A DNA stretch of 64,000 nucleotides from Gammaproteobacteria bacterium (GTDB lineage: Bacteria; Pseudomonadota; Gammaproteobacteria; Pseudomonadales; UBA5518): NCBI GenBank assembly GCA_016718385.1, contig JADKDK010000006.1, positions 434,001 to 498,000 of the forward strand, in the 5' to 3' direction. The position numbers and the translations under genes are program-made. The notes beneath the pieces were generated by a model that saw nothing but the letters and a program-made list of their open reading frames with translations, made no database searches and had not been told where the DNA came from. Positions 17,217 through 26,567 of the stretch are shown piece by piece; the first letter of the stretch is position 1, and every line of letters begins with the position of its first letter.

Positions 17217-18571
17217 CGCTTGCGTCCGGGCGCGGCTCGATCCGGCTGCGACTCGAGGAACTGCTGGCGGCGATCGACGCCGGCACCCTGGCACCAGCCA
17301 AGCGACTGCTGAACCACCTGAGCGCGGTAGACGTCGCGCACCTGCTCGAATCCTCCCCGCCCCGCGCACGCCATGTCCTCTGGCAGCTGATCGACGCCGA
17401 GCAGGAAGGCGAAGTCCTGCAGGAGCTCGGCGACGACGTCAAGGGCGCGCTGCTCGAGCAGATGGATGCCACCGACGTGCTGGCCCTGATGGAGCACCTC
17501 GAGCCCGACGACGTGGCCGACATCCTGCAGCAGTTGCCGGGGCGCATCATGCAGGACGTGCTGCGCGGCATGGACGCGCAGGACCGCCGCCGCGTCGAGC
17601 GCGTGCTCTCCTTCGAGGAGGACAGCGCCGGCGGCCTGATGAACACCGACACCATCACGGTGCGCCCGCGGCACACCGTCGATGTGGTACTGCGCTACCT
17701 GCGCCGCCTCGGCGAGATCCCGCATGCGACCGACGCCCTGTTCGTGGTCAGCCGCAACGACCACTTCCTCGGCCTGCTGCCGGTGGCCAAGCTGCTGGTC
17801 TGCGACCCGGAACTCACGGTGCGCGAGATCATGCAGACCGACGTGGACCCGATAACGGTCGACATGCCGGCGCGCGAGGTGGCGAAACTGTTCCGGCGCC
17901 ACGACTGGGTGTCGGCGGCGGTGGTCGATGCCGAGGGCAAGCTGGCCGGGCGCATCACGATCGACGACGTGGTCGACGTGATCGTCGAGGACGCCGATCA
18001 TTCGTTCATGGGCATGGCCGGCCTCGGCGAGGACGAAGACACCTTCGCGCCGGTGCTCAAGGCCACGCCGCGGCGCGCCATCTGGCTGGGGATCAACCTG
18101 CTGACGGCGTTCATCGCCTCCTCCGTGATCAACCTGTTCGAGCAGACCATCGACAAGGTGGTGGCGCTGGCGGTGCTGATGCCCATCGTCGCCAGCATGG
18201 GCGGTGTCGCGGGCAGCCAGACGCTGACCGTCGTGGTGCGCGGCATGGCGCTGGGCCACATCGAGCGCAGCAACGCCGGCTGGCTGCTCAACCGGGAACT
18301 CGTGCTCGCCGGCCTGAACGGCATGCTGTGGGCGCTGGTATGCGCCGCCGCCGCGGTACTGTGGTTCGGCGACTACCTGATCGGGCTGTGCATCGCCGCG
18401 GCGATGCTGATCAACCTGCTGGCGGCGGCCGCCGCCGGCGTGCTGCTGCCGATACTGATGCGCTCGCTCAGGATCGATCCCGCGCTGGCCGGCAGCGTGG
18501 TGCTGACCACGATCACCGACGCCGTGGGCTTCCTGTCCTTCCTCGGCCTCGCCACCCTCTTCTACGCCTGA
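17213..18571 (+). CDS. mgtE: Magnesium transporter MgtE
   Basis: Mg2+-gated channel of the inner membrane. The 452 residues have an MgtE N-domain (LEPDDVADILQQLP), two CBS domains in the middle, a connecting helix, and five membrane segments from about residue 285 including the pore motif ASMGGVAGSQTLTVVVRGMA. The start overlaps the ptsO stop (ATGA), so it appears to be translated with the nitrogen-PTS operon. Symbol given by family; several paralogues can exist per genome. Confidence 0.94.
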   Translation: MTLASGRGSIRLRLEELLAAIDAGTLAPAKRLLNHLSAVDVAHLLESSPPRARHVLWQLIDAEQEGEVLQELGDDVKGALLEQMDATDVLALMEHLEPDDVADILQQLPGRIMQDVLRGMDAQDRRRVERVLSFEEDSAGGLMNTDTITVRPRHTVDVVLRYLRRLGEIPHATDALFVVSRNDHFLGLLPVAKLLVCDPELTVREIMQTDVDPITVDMPAREVAKLFRRHDWVSAAVVDAEGKLAGRITIDDVVDVIVEDADHSFMGMAGLGEDEDTFAPVLKATPRRAIWLGINLLTAFIASSVINLFEQTIDKVVALAVLMPIVASMGGVAGSQTLTVVVRGMALGHIERSNAGWLLNRELVLAGLNGMLWALVCAAAAVLWFGDYLIGLCIAAAMLINLLAAAAAGVLLPILMRSLRIDPALAGSVVLTTITDAVGFLSFLGLATLFYA

Positions 18572-18585
18572 GCAGGTCCGCCCGC

Positions 18586-19095
18586 ATGTCCAGAAAGCCG
18601 CAAGCCGACGACGAACTCCCGCCGAGCAAATCGCAGCGCAAGCGCGAGCACCGCGCGCTGCAGACGCTGGCCGAGGCGCTGATCGCGCTGCCGCAGAGCC
18701 GCTTTCGCAAGCTGGCGCTCGCCGAACGTACGCGCGAGGCGCTCGAGATGGCACGCGCCATGAGCGCCAGCGGCGCGCGCAATCGCCAGGTGCGGCTGAT
18801 CGCGCACCTGCTAGAGGACGAGGACATCGAGGCGCTGGCGCGGCCGGTCACGGAGTTGTCGGCCCAGGCTCGCGCCGAGACCGCGCTGCACCATCGCGCC
18901 GAGAGGCTGCGCGACGTGGTGCTGGAACAGGGTCCGCTGGCGCTCGGCTTCCCGGTCGGCGCCGCCGACAGCGCGCGCCTCACCGAACTGCGCACCGAGG
19001 CGCTCGCCCCCCGGGATGCCGCCCGCGCGCGCCACGCACGGCGCGAGATCTACCGCGTGATCCTCGCGCTGCTGCCGGATCAGCCGGGGACGTAA
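18586..19095 (+). CDS. darP: Ribosome-associated protein DarP (YjgA, DUF615)
   Basis: A 169-residue highly charged protein of the YjgA/DarP family, which joins late 50S subunit assembly in E. coli. Typical features are PPSKSQRKREHRALQTLAEAL at the N-terminus and RFRKLAL, followed by predicted helices to the end. It lies 14 bases after mgtE. Its 3' end overlaps the convergent amidase gene by 16 bases. Confidence 0.92.
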   Translation: MSRKPQADDELPPSKSQRKREHRALQTLAEALIALPQSRFRKLALAERTREALEMARAMSASGARNRQVRLIAHLLEDEDIEALARPVTELSAQARAETALHHRAERLRDVVLEQGPLALGFPVGAADSARLTELRTEALAPRDAARARHARREIYRVILALLPDQPGT

Positions 19096-19910
19096 AAACG
19101 CTGGTGCGCGCGCACCGGGAGCCGCTCGCGCGCGTCGCGCAGCACCGCGGCATCGACCTCGGCCGCGATCACCGCCTCGCCGCTGGCGGCGCTCGCCAGC
19201 ACCCGCCCCCACGGATCGATGATGGCCGAGCCGCCCCAGGTCTCGCGCGTGGCCGAATGCCGTCCGCCCTGGTCGGGCGCGATCACGTAGACCTGGTTCT
19301 CGATCGCGCGCGAGCGCAGCAGCACGTGCCAGTGCGCCTCGCCGGTGAGGCGCGTGAACGCCGAGGGCAGCGCGAGCACATCCATCCCGCGCTGGCCCAG
19401 CGCGCGGAACATCTCGGGAAAGCGCAGGTCGTAACACACGCCCAGCCCGAGCATGCCGCACGCCGTCGGCGCGCACACGAGCCGCTCGCCCGGTGCGTAA
19501 CTGTCCGATTCGCGGTAGCGACGCTGCACATCGGGCAGATCGACGTCGAAGAGGTGGATCTTGTCGTAACGGGCGAGTTCGCTGCCGTCCTCGGCGTAGA
19601 GGAAGCACGCCGCGCGCGGGCGTTCTGCGGGCGCTTCGCCAGCCACCGGGATGGTTCCGCCGACCAGCAGGATGCCGTGCTCGCGCGCCGTCGCCGCGAG
19701 AAAGCTGCGTAGCGGGCCGGCGGGATCGCGTTCGGCGCCGGCGAGTGCGCTCACGTCGGCGCTGCCGTAACACGCGAAGGCTTCGGGCAGCACCACCAGG
19801 CGTGCGCCGCCGGAGGCCGCAGTGGCGATCAACACGCGCGCGCGCTCCAGGTTCCGCGCGACGTCCTCGCCGCTCACCATCTGCACGGCGGCTACGCGCA
19901 CGCCGCTCAC
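19080..19910 (-). CDS. Carbon-nitrogen hydrolase, Nit1-like (probable deaminated-glutathione amidase)
   Basis: Nitrilase-superfamily amidase with the full catalytic triad: Glu43 (VLPEAF), Lys117 (RYDKIHLFD) and Cys159 (GVCYDLRFPE). The YDKIHLFDVDLPD motif and length (276) match Nit1/YbeM enzymes, which repair deaminated glutathione made by transaminase side reactions; that substrate is inferred from the family. It overlaps yhdP by four bases, the neighbour arrangement seen in Pseudomonas, and is convergent with darP. Confidence 0.88.
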   Translation of the reverse strand: MSGVRVAAVQMVSGEDVARNLERARVLIATAASGGARLVVLPEAFACYGSADVSALAGAERDPAGPLRSFLAATAREHGILLVGGTIPVAGEAPAERPRAACFLYAEDGSELARYDKIHLFDVDLPDVQRRYRESDSYAPGERLVCAPTACGMLGLGVCYDLRFPEMFRALGQRGMDVLALPSAFTRLTGEAHWHVLLRSRAIENQVYVIAPDQGGRHSATRETWGGSAIIDPWGRVLASAASGEAVIAAEVDAAVLRDARERLPVRAHQRFYVPG

Positions 19911-22900
19911 GGCGATTCCGGCGCCGGCGTCGGCGCTGTGCTATCGGGGGTTTGCGCGGGCGGCGCCGCGGCGGGCGCGGGTTCGCCGCGCGCCGGCGCG
20001 GCACTCTTGTCGTCCTGCCCGTCCTCGGTGTCGAAGACCTTCACGAACTCGACCGCCGGATCATCGAGCTTGCCGCTCACCTTGTATATCGCGCTGGAAA
20101 ACTTGCCGAGCTGGTCCTCGAAAATGCGGCTCGCGACGTAGACGCCCGCGGCCGCGGGCAAGCCCCCGGCGAGCGCCGCAACCCACGGCAGGTTGCTGCC
20201 GATCGGCAGCGTCACGATGAGATCGGCGTCGATGGTCTGCGCCCGCAGATCGGAGCGGCCCGAGAACTTCATGCGCGCCGAGGGCCCGTCCAGCGTGATC
20301 GGCTCGAGGGTGTGCGCGAAACCCTGTCCGAGTTCGATCTCACCCTTGAAGCGGTCGAAGGCCAGGCCGCTCTGGTAGAGGTCCTTGAAATCGAGCCGGA
20401 TGCGTCGCAGCACCTGGTCGAAATTCATCAGCCCGAGCGTGCGCATGAACGGATTGTCGCCGCCCCCGAACAGCAGTCGGCCATCCCGCCAGGAGAAGGC
20501 CAGCGTGCCGTTGACGTTCGCCATCTCGAACTGCGCCGGGTTACCGGGCCAGCTGAACTCGATATCGGCCCTTCCCTTGCGGCCTTGCAGCACGTTGGCA
20601 TAACCCCAGGTCGCGAAAAAACGCTCGATGTCGTCACTGCGGGCTCCCGCGACGAGTTCGCTGCGCGGCTCGCCGCCGATCCAGCGCAGGCGGAAGCTGC
20701 CACCGCTGTCCTTGCCGGTACCGCCGAGACGCAGCCCGGGAAGCGTGGCACGCACGTCCGTCATCGCCAGTGCATCGACCTCGGACCCGATGCGGAACCT
20801 CCACTCGCCGAGGTCCTTGTCATCGAGGGTAGCGCGGCGCACCTGCACATCGGTCTCGGGCAGGCGCGCCTCCTTCAGGCTGTGCCAGGCCCGCGCGTCC
20901 CGGACCAGCGACGCGCCACCGGCAGCCTCCCCGGTGACCGGCGTCGCCGCGGCGGGCTCCAGGAAAGCACGCAACTGCAGTTGTTCGAGCGTCAGCGCAA
21001 AGCGCGCGCCGGGGTCGGCGGGCAGGCGGAACTCGCCGCTCAGCGCATCGGAGACGAAATCCAGGACGAAATCGCGCTCCTCCCAGCGCGAATCGACCCG
21101 CAGCTCGTGCAACTCGGTGCCGAGGAGTGTGGCCGTTGCCAGTTCCAGCCCGTCGAGACGCAGCACCGTGTGCGGCCCGTTCTCGCGCGCGGCATTCGCG
21201 GCCACGACATGCTGCACGGCCACGATCCACGCCCCGGCGTCGGCCTGCGCCACCCTGCCCCTGATGCGCAGATCCTCGCCGTCCGCCGCCGGCTGGGCGC
21301 CCAGCGCGATCTCGCCGCTGAAGCGCCCCTGCCGGTCACGGTGCATGAGCCCCCAGATATCCATGCCGAGCTGCAGGCTGAGATCCGTGCCCGCGGCATG
21401 CGGCGACCAGCGCAACTCGAGCGGCAGCGAATCGGCGGGCGCCTTCGCGAGTGGCGCCGGCAGCGTGCTGGCCGCGCCCGCGAGCGACGATCGCAGCACG
21501 AAGCCGAAACCGTGCTCCGGTTGTTGAGCAAGCTCCACGCTGAAGGGCGCCACGCCGGAAAGGTACTCTTCGAGGTCCCAGCCGAGCCATTCGGCCACGC
21601 GCGGCAACTGCGCGGTGCCGTCGACACGGATCGCGATGCGGCGCTCCGGACCCTCCGCGGCCGCGATGGCGGCGCGCAGCGGCTGCCCCCACAGCCTGCC
21701 GTCCAGGCGCTCGCTGTACAGGCCGCGCTCCAGGTCGAAACCTAGCCGCCCCTGCACACCCTCGAAAGGCAGCCGCAGGTCGGCGACAAAGAGGCGCCCG
21801 TCCGCGATGTCGGCGGTCAGATCGAGACGCGAGTTCTCCGGCGTCAGCCGTCCACCGAAGGGCATGTCGAGATCGAGCCGCAGCGCCATGACGCCACCGG
21901 CCTGCCAGCTGCGCAACGCGCCGCCGGTCATCTTCGCCAGCGGCGAGGTATTGATGACCCGCAGGCCATCGGCAAGATCGCCCTCGAGCTCCGCGCCGAG
22001 GCGCAGCCGGCGCTCGTCGCGCCGCGGCAGCACTTCGACCGTTGCGTTGCGCAGCTCGCTCTGCAGCATGCGCCCGGAACCGGCCCACACGCGCACGCGC
22101 CGTTCGTCGATGAGCACGCGCCCCGTTGCCCCGCTCACCGGCGGCCAGTCAGGGTGATAGGACACTGCGGCGTCGCGCAGGTCGAGCCCGAGCTGCATCG
22201 CCTGCGAGAACGGACGATCCGGACGGCTGAATACCGCATGATAGGTGAAGGCCGCGCTGTCGACATGGCCAGCCTCGATGCTGGCATCGAGCCACTCGCG
22301 CAGCGCGGGCGACACCTTGTAGGGAAGATAGGTGCGGTATGCCAGGGCATCGGCGTCGCGCAGGCCGAAAGCGAGCGAGAGGGTATCGTCCGCCGCCGGA
22401 TCCTTGCGCAAATCGAGGCCGAAACTCGCGCTGATACCGGTGCCGCCCGTCACGGCCCGCAGCAACTCGCTGCCGACCCGCAGTCCGCCGGCGTCGCGCT
22501 CCCAGTGCACGCGCCCGGCGACGTGGTCGAACTCGAGGTCATCGCGGTAGAGCCGCGGGAATTCCAGCGAGGTCGCGCCGCTGTCGATGTCCGCGAAGCC
22601 CCCGCGCGGCGTGATCTCGAGGTAACCGCGCGCGTTGCGCACGCCCGGCGCCTGCCGCCACGGCGAGACCGAGACGTCGACCATGGCGGCACGCAAGCGG
22701 AAATCGGGCGCGGACGCGACGGGCAGCGACAGGTCGAGGTGCGCATTGACCAGCCCACCGTATGGCGACAGGTCGGCAAGCGCCTCGCCCCACACCCCGC
22801 CCAGCAATGCCGAGCTCTGCAGCGCGCCGGCCAGGGTCCCGACGTCGAGATACTCCGCGCCCACGCCTATGCGGTTCACGCCCCCGGCACGCTCGGCGTC

Positions 22901-23899
22901 GATGCGCACGCGCTCGAGCTCGAGCGGCTGCCCGAACCACTGGCAGCGCAGTTCGTCGAGCCACAGCGAGCCGCGGCTCCCGGCCCACTGTGCGCTGAAG
23001 CGCAGGTCGAGATCGTTCAACGGCGGCAACTGCTCGCGCTCGGGCCAGAACGCGCGCGGGTCGAGCTCGAGAGCACGCAGCGCGCCACTGAGGCTCACGA
23101 TCCCCTCCTCCGAGACGCGCGCCCAGAGCTCTCCGCTCAGCGCCACCTCGGGCATGCGCAATGCGGGGGGCAGCAGCGGCTGCAGCCGCGTCAGCCGCGC
23201 AGTATCCAGGCGCAGGTAGGCGGCAGCGGAGAATTCGTCGCGCTGGCGCGGGTCGCCGTGCGATTCCAGCAGCAGGCTGAATTCCCCGCCGGGCGACTCG
23301 TCACGCGCCGTCACCTGCAGGCGGCGGAAGCGGCGGTAGTTCTGCATCGACAGCTCGGCACCCTCGGTCTCGACGCGCCCGCCCTCGTGGGCGCGCAATA
23401 CCAGCCGCGTTCGCCGCAGATCGATCTCCTCGATGGCGAGGAAGAAATCGACGATCGCCTCGGGATTGGACGGGGCTCTGCCGCCACCCACGCCGGCGAT
23501 CTGCCACCTGCCCTCGGCATCCTCGGTGAAGCCGAGCTGCACGTCCTCGGCGACGATGCGGCGCAGCCGTGGCGCCAGGCTGAACAGCGAGCGCAGCATG
23601 TCGATACGCAACTCCGAGCGGCTGGAGGAGAGGATGGTCACCTCGGGCTCGTCGCGCGCGAACAGTCGCAGGCCCCGCACGTGCAGCGTGGGCGCGAGAC
23701 CGGTCCACTCCGTGCCCAACCCCGCCACCTCCACGCCGAACGGCAGGTCCGCGGCAACGCGCGCCAGCAGCGCGTCCTTGTGCTCGCCGAGGTAGGGGAA
23801 ATAGTACTGCCCGAGCGTTACCAGCGCGGCGCACAGCACCAGCACGACCGCCGCGAGATACCAGCCCCAGCGCAGGAGCCGGCCCAGCACCCGCCTCAT
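19907..23899 (-). CDS. yhdP: AsmA-like envelope protein YhdP
   Basis: Very large (1330 residues) inner-membrane-anchored periplasmic protein of the AsmA/VPS13-like group; YhdP, TamB and YdbH together move phospholipids to the outer membrane in E. coli. One transmembrane helix (about residues 10-32) is followed by the long beta-rich DUF3971 and AsmA-like C-terminal domain (IRLDFKDLYQSGLAFDRFKG; FQVSGKLDDP-like ending, here YKVSGKLDDP). The tail after about 1295 is Ala/Pro-rich and disordered. Length agrees with the family (about 1270 residues in E. coli). It is downstream of rng. Confidence 0.93.
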   Translation of the reverse strand: MRRVLGRLLRWGWYLAAVVLVLCAALVTLGQYYFPYLGEHKDALLARVAADLPFGVEVAGLGTEWTGLAPTLHVRGLRLFARDEPEVTILSSSRSELRIDMLRSLFSLAPRLRRIVAEDVQLGFTEDAEGRWQIAGVGGGRAPSNPEAIVDFFLAIEEIDLRRTRLVLRAHEGGRVETEGAELSMQNYRRFRRLQVTARDESPGGEFSLLLESHGDPRQRDEFSAAAYLRLDTARLTRLQPLLPPALRMPEVALSGELWARVSEEGIVSLSGALRALELDPRAFWPEREQLPPLNDLDLRFSAQWAGSRGSLWLDELRCQWFGQPLELERVRIDAERAGGVNRIGVGAEYLDVGTLAGALQSSALLGGVWGEALADLSPYGGLVNAHLDLSLPVASAPDFRLRAAMVDVSVSPWRQAPGVRNARGYLEITPRGGFADIDSGATSLEFPRLYRDDLEFDHVAGRVHWERDAGGLRVGSELLRAVTGGTGISASFGLDLRKDPAADDTLSLAFGLRDADALAYRTYLPYKVSPALREWLDASIEAGHVDSAAFTYHAVFSRPDRPFSQAMQLGLDLRDAAVSYHPDWPPVSGATGRVLIDERRVRVWAGSGRMLQSELRNATVEVLPRRDERRLRLGAELEGDLADGLRVINTSPLAKMTGGALRSWQAGGVMALRLDLDMPFGGRLTPENSRLDLTADIADGRLFVADLRLPFEGVQGRLGFDLERGLYSERLDGRLWGQPLRAAIAAAEGPERRIAIRVDGTAQLPRVAEWLGWDLEEYLSGVAPFSVELAQQPEHGFGFVLRSSLAGAASTLPAPLAKAPADSLPLELRWSPHAAGTDLSLQLGMDIWGLMHRDRQGRFSGEIALGAQPAADGEDLRIRGRVAQADAGAWIVAVQHVVAANAARENGPHTVLRLDGLELATATLLGTELHELRVDSRWEERDFVLDFVSDALSGEFRLPADPGARFALTLEQLQLRAFLEPAAATPVTGEAAGGASLVRDARAWHSLKEARLPETDVQVRRATLDDKDLGEWRFRIGSEVDALAMTDVRATLPGLRLGGTGKDSGGSFRLRWIGGEPRSELVAGARSDDIERFFATWGYANVLQGRKGRADIEFSWPGNPAQFEMANVNGTLAFSWRDGRLLFGGGDNPFMRTLGLMNFDQVLRRIRLDFKDLYQSGLAFDRFKGEIELGQGFAHTLEPITLDGPSARMKFSGRSDLRAQTIDADLIVTLPIGSNLPWVAALAGGLPAAAGVYVASRIFEDQLGKFSSAIYKVSGKLDDPAVEFVKVFDTEDGQDDKSAAPARGEPAPAAAPPAQTPDSTAPTPAPESP

Positions 23900-23947
23900 C
23901 GCCGCGGCGCTCCGGCCAAGGCGGGCCGGTGAAATGCTCCCGGACTC

Positions 23948-25426
23948 TCAGAGCAGCACGACGTCATATTGCTCCTGGGTGTACAGCGTCTCGACCTGGA
24001 AGCGGATGGTCTTGCCGATGAACTCCTCGAGGTCCGCGACGTTGCCGGACTCCTCGTCGAGCAGCCGGTCGACCACCGACTGCGCGGCGAGCACCAGCAG
24101 CGTGTCGTTCTCGTAACTGCGCGCCTCGCGCAGGATCTCGCGGAAGATCTCGTAGCACACCGTCTCGGCGGACTTCACCGTGCCGCGCCCCTGGCAGGTC
24201 GAACACGTCTCGCACAGCGTGTGCTCCAGGCTCTCGCGCGTGCGCTTGCGCGTCATCTGCACCAGGCCGAGTTCCGAGACCGTGCTGATCGCCGTGCGCG
24301 CGTGGTCACGCTCCATCGCGCGCTCGAGGTTGCGCAGGACCTGGCGCTTGTGCTCGGGATCCTGCATGTCGATGAAGTCGATGATGATGATGCCGCCGAG
24401 GTTGCGCACGCGCAGCTGGCGTGCAAGCGCGGTCGCCGCCTCGAGGTTGGTCTTGAAGATCGTCTCCTCGAGGTTGCGGCTGCCGACGAAGGCGCCCGTG
24501 TTGACGTCGATCGTGGTCATCGCCTCGGTCTGGTCCACGATCAGGTAGCCGCCGGACTTCAGCTGTACCCGCCGGCCCAGCGCCTTCTCGATCTCGTCCT
24601 CCACGCTGTAGAGGTCGAATATGGGGCGGTCGCCCTGGTACAGCTCGAGGCGCTCCACCGCCTCCGGCACGAACTGGCGCGCGAACTCGCGCAGGCGCTC
24701 GAAGTTCTCCGTCGAGTCGATGCGGATCTTCTCGAGATCGGGGCGCACGAGGTCACGCAGCGTGCGCATCGCCAGCGGCAGGTCCTCGTGCACCAGGGTC
24801 GGCGCCCCGGCCAGCGCGATGCGCTCGCGCAGCGAGCCCCACAACCGCACCAGGAAGCGCATGTCGCCCTCGATGCCCTCGCGCTCCACGCCCTCGGCCG
24901 CGGTGCGCACGATGAAACCGCCGGGCGCGGCGCCGCCATCGGCCGCGGCTGTGCTCTCGACCAGCGCGCGCAGCCGCTCGCGCTCCGACTCCTGCTCGAT
25001 GCGCTGGGAAATGCCGACATGACGCGTGTACGGCATGAACACCAGGTAGCGCGAAGACAGCGACAGATGCGTGGTGAGCCGCGCGCCCTTGCTGCCCAGC
25101 GGATCCTTGACCACCTGCACCACCACCGACTGGCCCTCGCACACCAGGTCGCGGATATCGCGCGTCTCGTCGCTGCGCACCTCGACGCCGTTGGAGTCCA
25201 GCGTGACGAGATCGCTCGCATGCAGGAAACTCGCGCGCTCGAGACCGATGTCGACGAAGGCGGCCTGCATGCCCGGCAGCACGCGCATCACGCGCCCGAG
25301 ATAGATGTTGCCGACCAGCCCCTTGTGGCTGCTGCGCTCGACGTAGATTTCCTGCAGCACGCCGCTCTCGACGAGCGCGACGCGGGTCTGCACCGGCGTG
25401 GAATTGATCAGTATCTCTTCACTCAT
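23948..25426 (-). CDS. rng: Ribonuclease G
   Basis: Endoribonuclease of the RNase E/G family that matures the 5' end of 16S rRNA and decays some mRNAs. The 492 residues comprise an S1-like domain in the first 130, the DNase-I-like catalytic region (TTIDVNTGAFVG and IIIIDFIDM, the metal-binding aspartates), and the zinc-link cysteines in CETCSTCQGRG. There is no long RNase E scaffold tail. Start MSEEILIN lies inside the maf 3' end (8-base overlap); a longer in-frame reading is antisense-like and rejected. Confidence 0.96.
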   Translation of the reverse strand: MSEEILINSTPVQTRVALVESGVLQEIYVERSSHKGLVGNIYLGRVMRVLPGMQAAFVDIGLERASFLHASDLVTLDSNGVEVRSDETRDIRDLVCEGQSVVVQVVKDPLGSKGARLTTHLSLSSRYLVFMPYTRHVGISQRIEQESERERLRALVESTAAADGGAAPGGFIVRTAAEGVEREGIEGDMRFLVRLWGSLRERIALAGAPTLVHEDLPLAMRTLRDLVRPDLEKIRIDSTENFERLREFARQFVPEAVERLELYQGDRPIFDLYSVEDEIEKALGRRVQLKSGGYLIVDQTEAMTTIDVNTGAFVGSRNLEETIFKTNLEAATALARQLRVRNLGGIIIIDFIDMQDPEHKRQVLRNLERAMERDHARTAISTVSELGLVQMTRKRTRESLEHTLCETCSTCQGRGTVKSAETVCYEIFREILREARSYENDTLLVLAAQSVVDRLLDEESGNVADLEEFIGKTIRFQVETLYTQEQYDVVLL

Positions 25427-26033
25427 GGTCCGGCGGATCCTGTTGCCAGCCGCTGATGCCCGAATCCTGCAGCAAGCGCGCGGTCTCGAAAAGGGGCAAG
25501 CCGACGACGCCGGAATAACTACCCTCGATGCGCTCCACGAAGGCCGCGGCCAGCCCCTGGATCGCGTAGCCACCGGCCTTGTCGCGCGGCTCGCCGGTAT
25601 CCCAGTAGCGCCGCATCTCCGCGACCGTGACCGGCCGGAACACCACGGTGGTCGCGCTCTGCGCGGTATCCAGGCGCCCGCCCTGCAGCAGTGCCACGCC
25701 GGTCAGCACCTGGTGTTCACGCCCCGACAGCAGCGAGAGCATCGCAACCGCCTCGTCGCGGGTTGCGGGCTTGCCGAGAATCCGCCCGTCGACGCTGACG
25801 GCCGTGTCGGCGCCGAGCACGGGGCGCGGATCACGGAGCTCCACCAGGCGCGCGCCCGCGGCGGCCTTCTGCCCCGCCAGCCGCAGCACCAGCCCGGCCG
25901 CGGTCTCGCCCGGCTGCGGCGTCTCGTCGATGTCCACCTGCAGCGCGGCGAAGCGGTAGCGCAGCTGCGCCAGCAACTCGCGGCGTCGCGGCGACGCGGA
26001 GGCGAGATAGAAATCGGGGGCTGGTGTCGGCAT
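25419..26033 (-). CDS. maf: Maf/YhdE-type nucleotide pyrophosphatase
   Basis: House-cleaning nucleoside triphosphate pyrophosphatase; the YhdE subgroup acts on dTTP, UTP and modified pyrimidine nucleotides. Features are LASASPRRRELLAQL near the start, the DETP loop, GADTAVSVDGRILGKP and the C-terminal KAGGYAIQG with SYSGVVGLPL, all typical of the dTTP/UTP subfamily (204 residues). It is located between mreD and rng as in many gammaproteobacteria. Confidence 0.94.
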   Translation of the reverse strand: MPTPAPDFYLASASPRRRELLAQLRYRFAALQVDIDETPQPGETAAGLVLRLAGQKAAAGARLVELRDPRPVLGADTAVSVDGRILGKPATRDEAVAMLSLLSGREHQVLTGVALLQGGRLDTAQSATTVVFRPVTVAEMRRYWDTGEPRDKAGGYAIQGLAAAFVERIEGSYSGVVGLPLFETARLLQDSGISGWQQDPPDHE

Positions 26034-26063
26034 ATGGTTGTTCGTTGCGCCCGCGCCGCGGGC

Positions 26064-26567
26064 TCAGGGCGACGACCTCCAACTCTGGAGGGAGCGCTCG
26101 CGGGGCGCGCCGAACGCGAACAGCGGCCAGCAGAAGGCACTGGTCAGGCTGCCCATCAGAAAGATCAGGCTCGAGGTCGCGTGGCCGGCCAGGTTCTGCA
26201 CCCAGTGACAGAGAACCTGGTCCGCTGCGCACAGCGCGAACACCAGCAGCATCTGCTGCAGCAGGCTGTAGTGCAGCATCCGTCGCCGCAGCAGGATGGT
26301 GGCGTAGGCGACGACGGACAGCGCGAGCGCGTGGCGCCCGAGCACGCCGCCCTCGAGCCCGTCCATGAGCAGCCCGAGCAACCAGGCCGATCCGATGCCG
26401 AAGCCGTGGGGCAGACGCAGGATCCAGAAGATCACCACCAGCGCGAGCCAGTTCGGCCGCGCCGGCTGCAGCCACACCGGCAGCGGAAACAGCGAGGCGA
26501 GCAGTGCGGCCAGCGCGGTCGCCGCCACCGCGAACGGTAGCGGGGCGCCCTGCTCGTCGGCCCTCAC
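26064..26567 (-). CDS. mreD: Rod-shape determining protein MreD
   Basis: Small integral membrane protein of the elongasome. The 167 residues form about five hydrophobic helices with the family motif RPNWLALVVIFWILRLPH and GLLMDGLEGGVLGRHAL. It overlaps mreC by four bases, completing mreBCD. Confidence 0.94.
   Translation of the reverse strand: MRADEQGAPLPFAVAATALAALLASLFPLPVWLQPARPNWLALVVIFWILRLPHGFGIGSAWLLGLLMDGLEGGVLGRHALALSVVAYATILLRRRMLHYSLLQQMLLVFALCAADQVLCHWVQNLAGHATSSLIFLMGSLTSAFCWPLFAFGAPRERSLQSWRSSP

Noticed and set aside
19493..21745. A 750-codon plus-strand open frame antisense to yhdP
   Set aside because: Composition is Arg/Gly/Gln-rich without domains; the minus-strand YhdP reading is continuous and conserved.
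22154..23932. A 592-codon plus-strand open frame antisense to the 5' part of yhdP
   Set aside because: No recognisable motif; shadow of a real gene.
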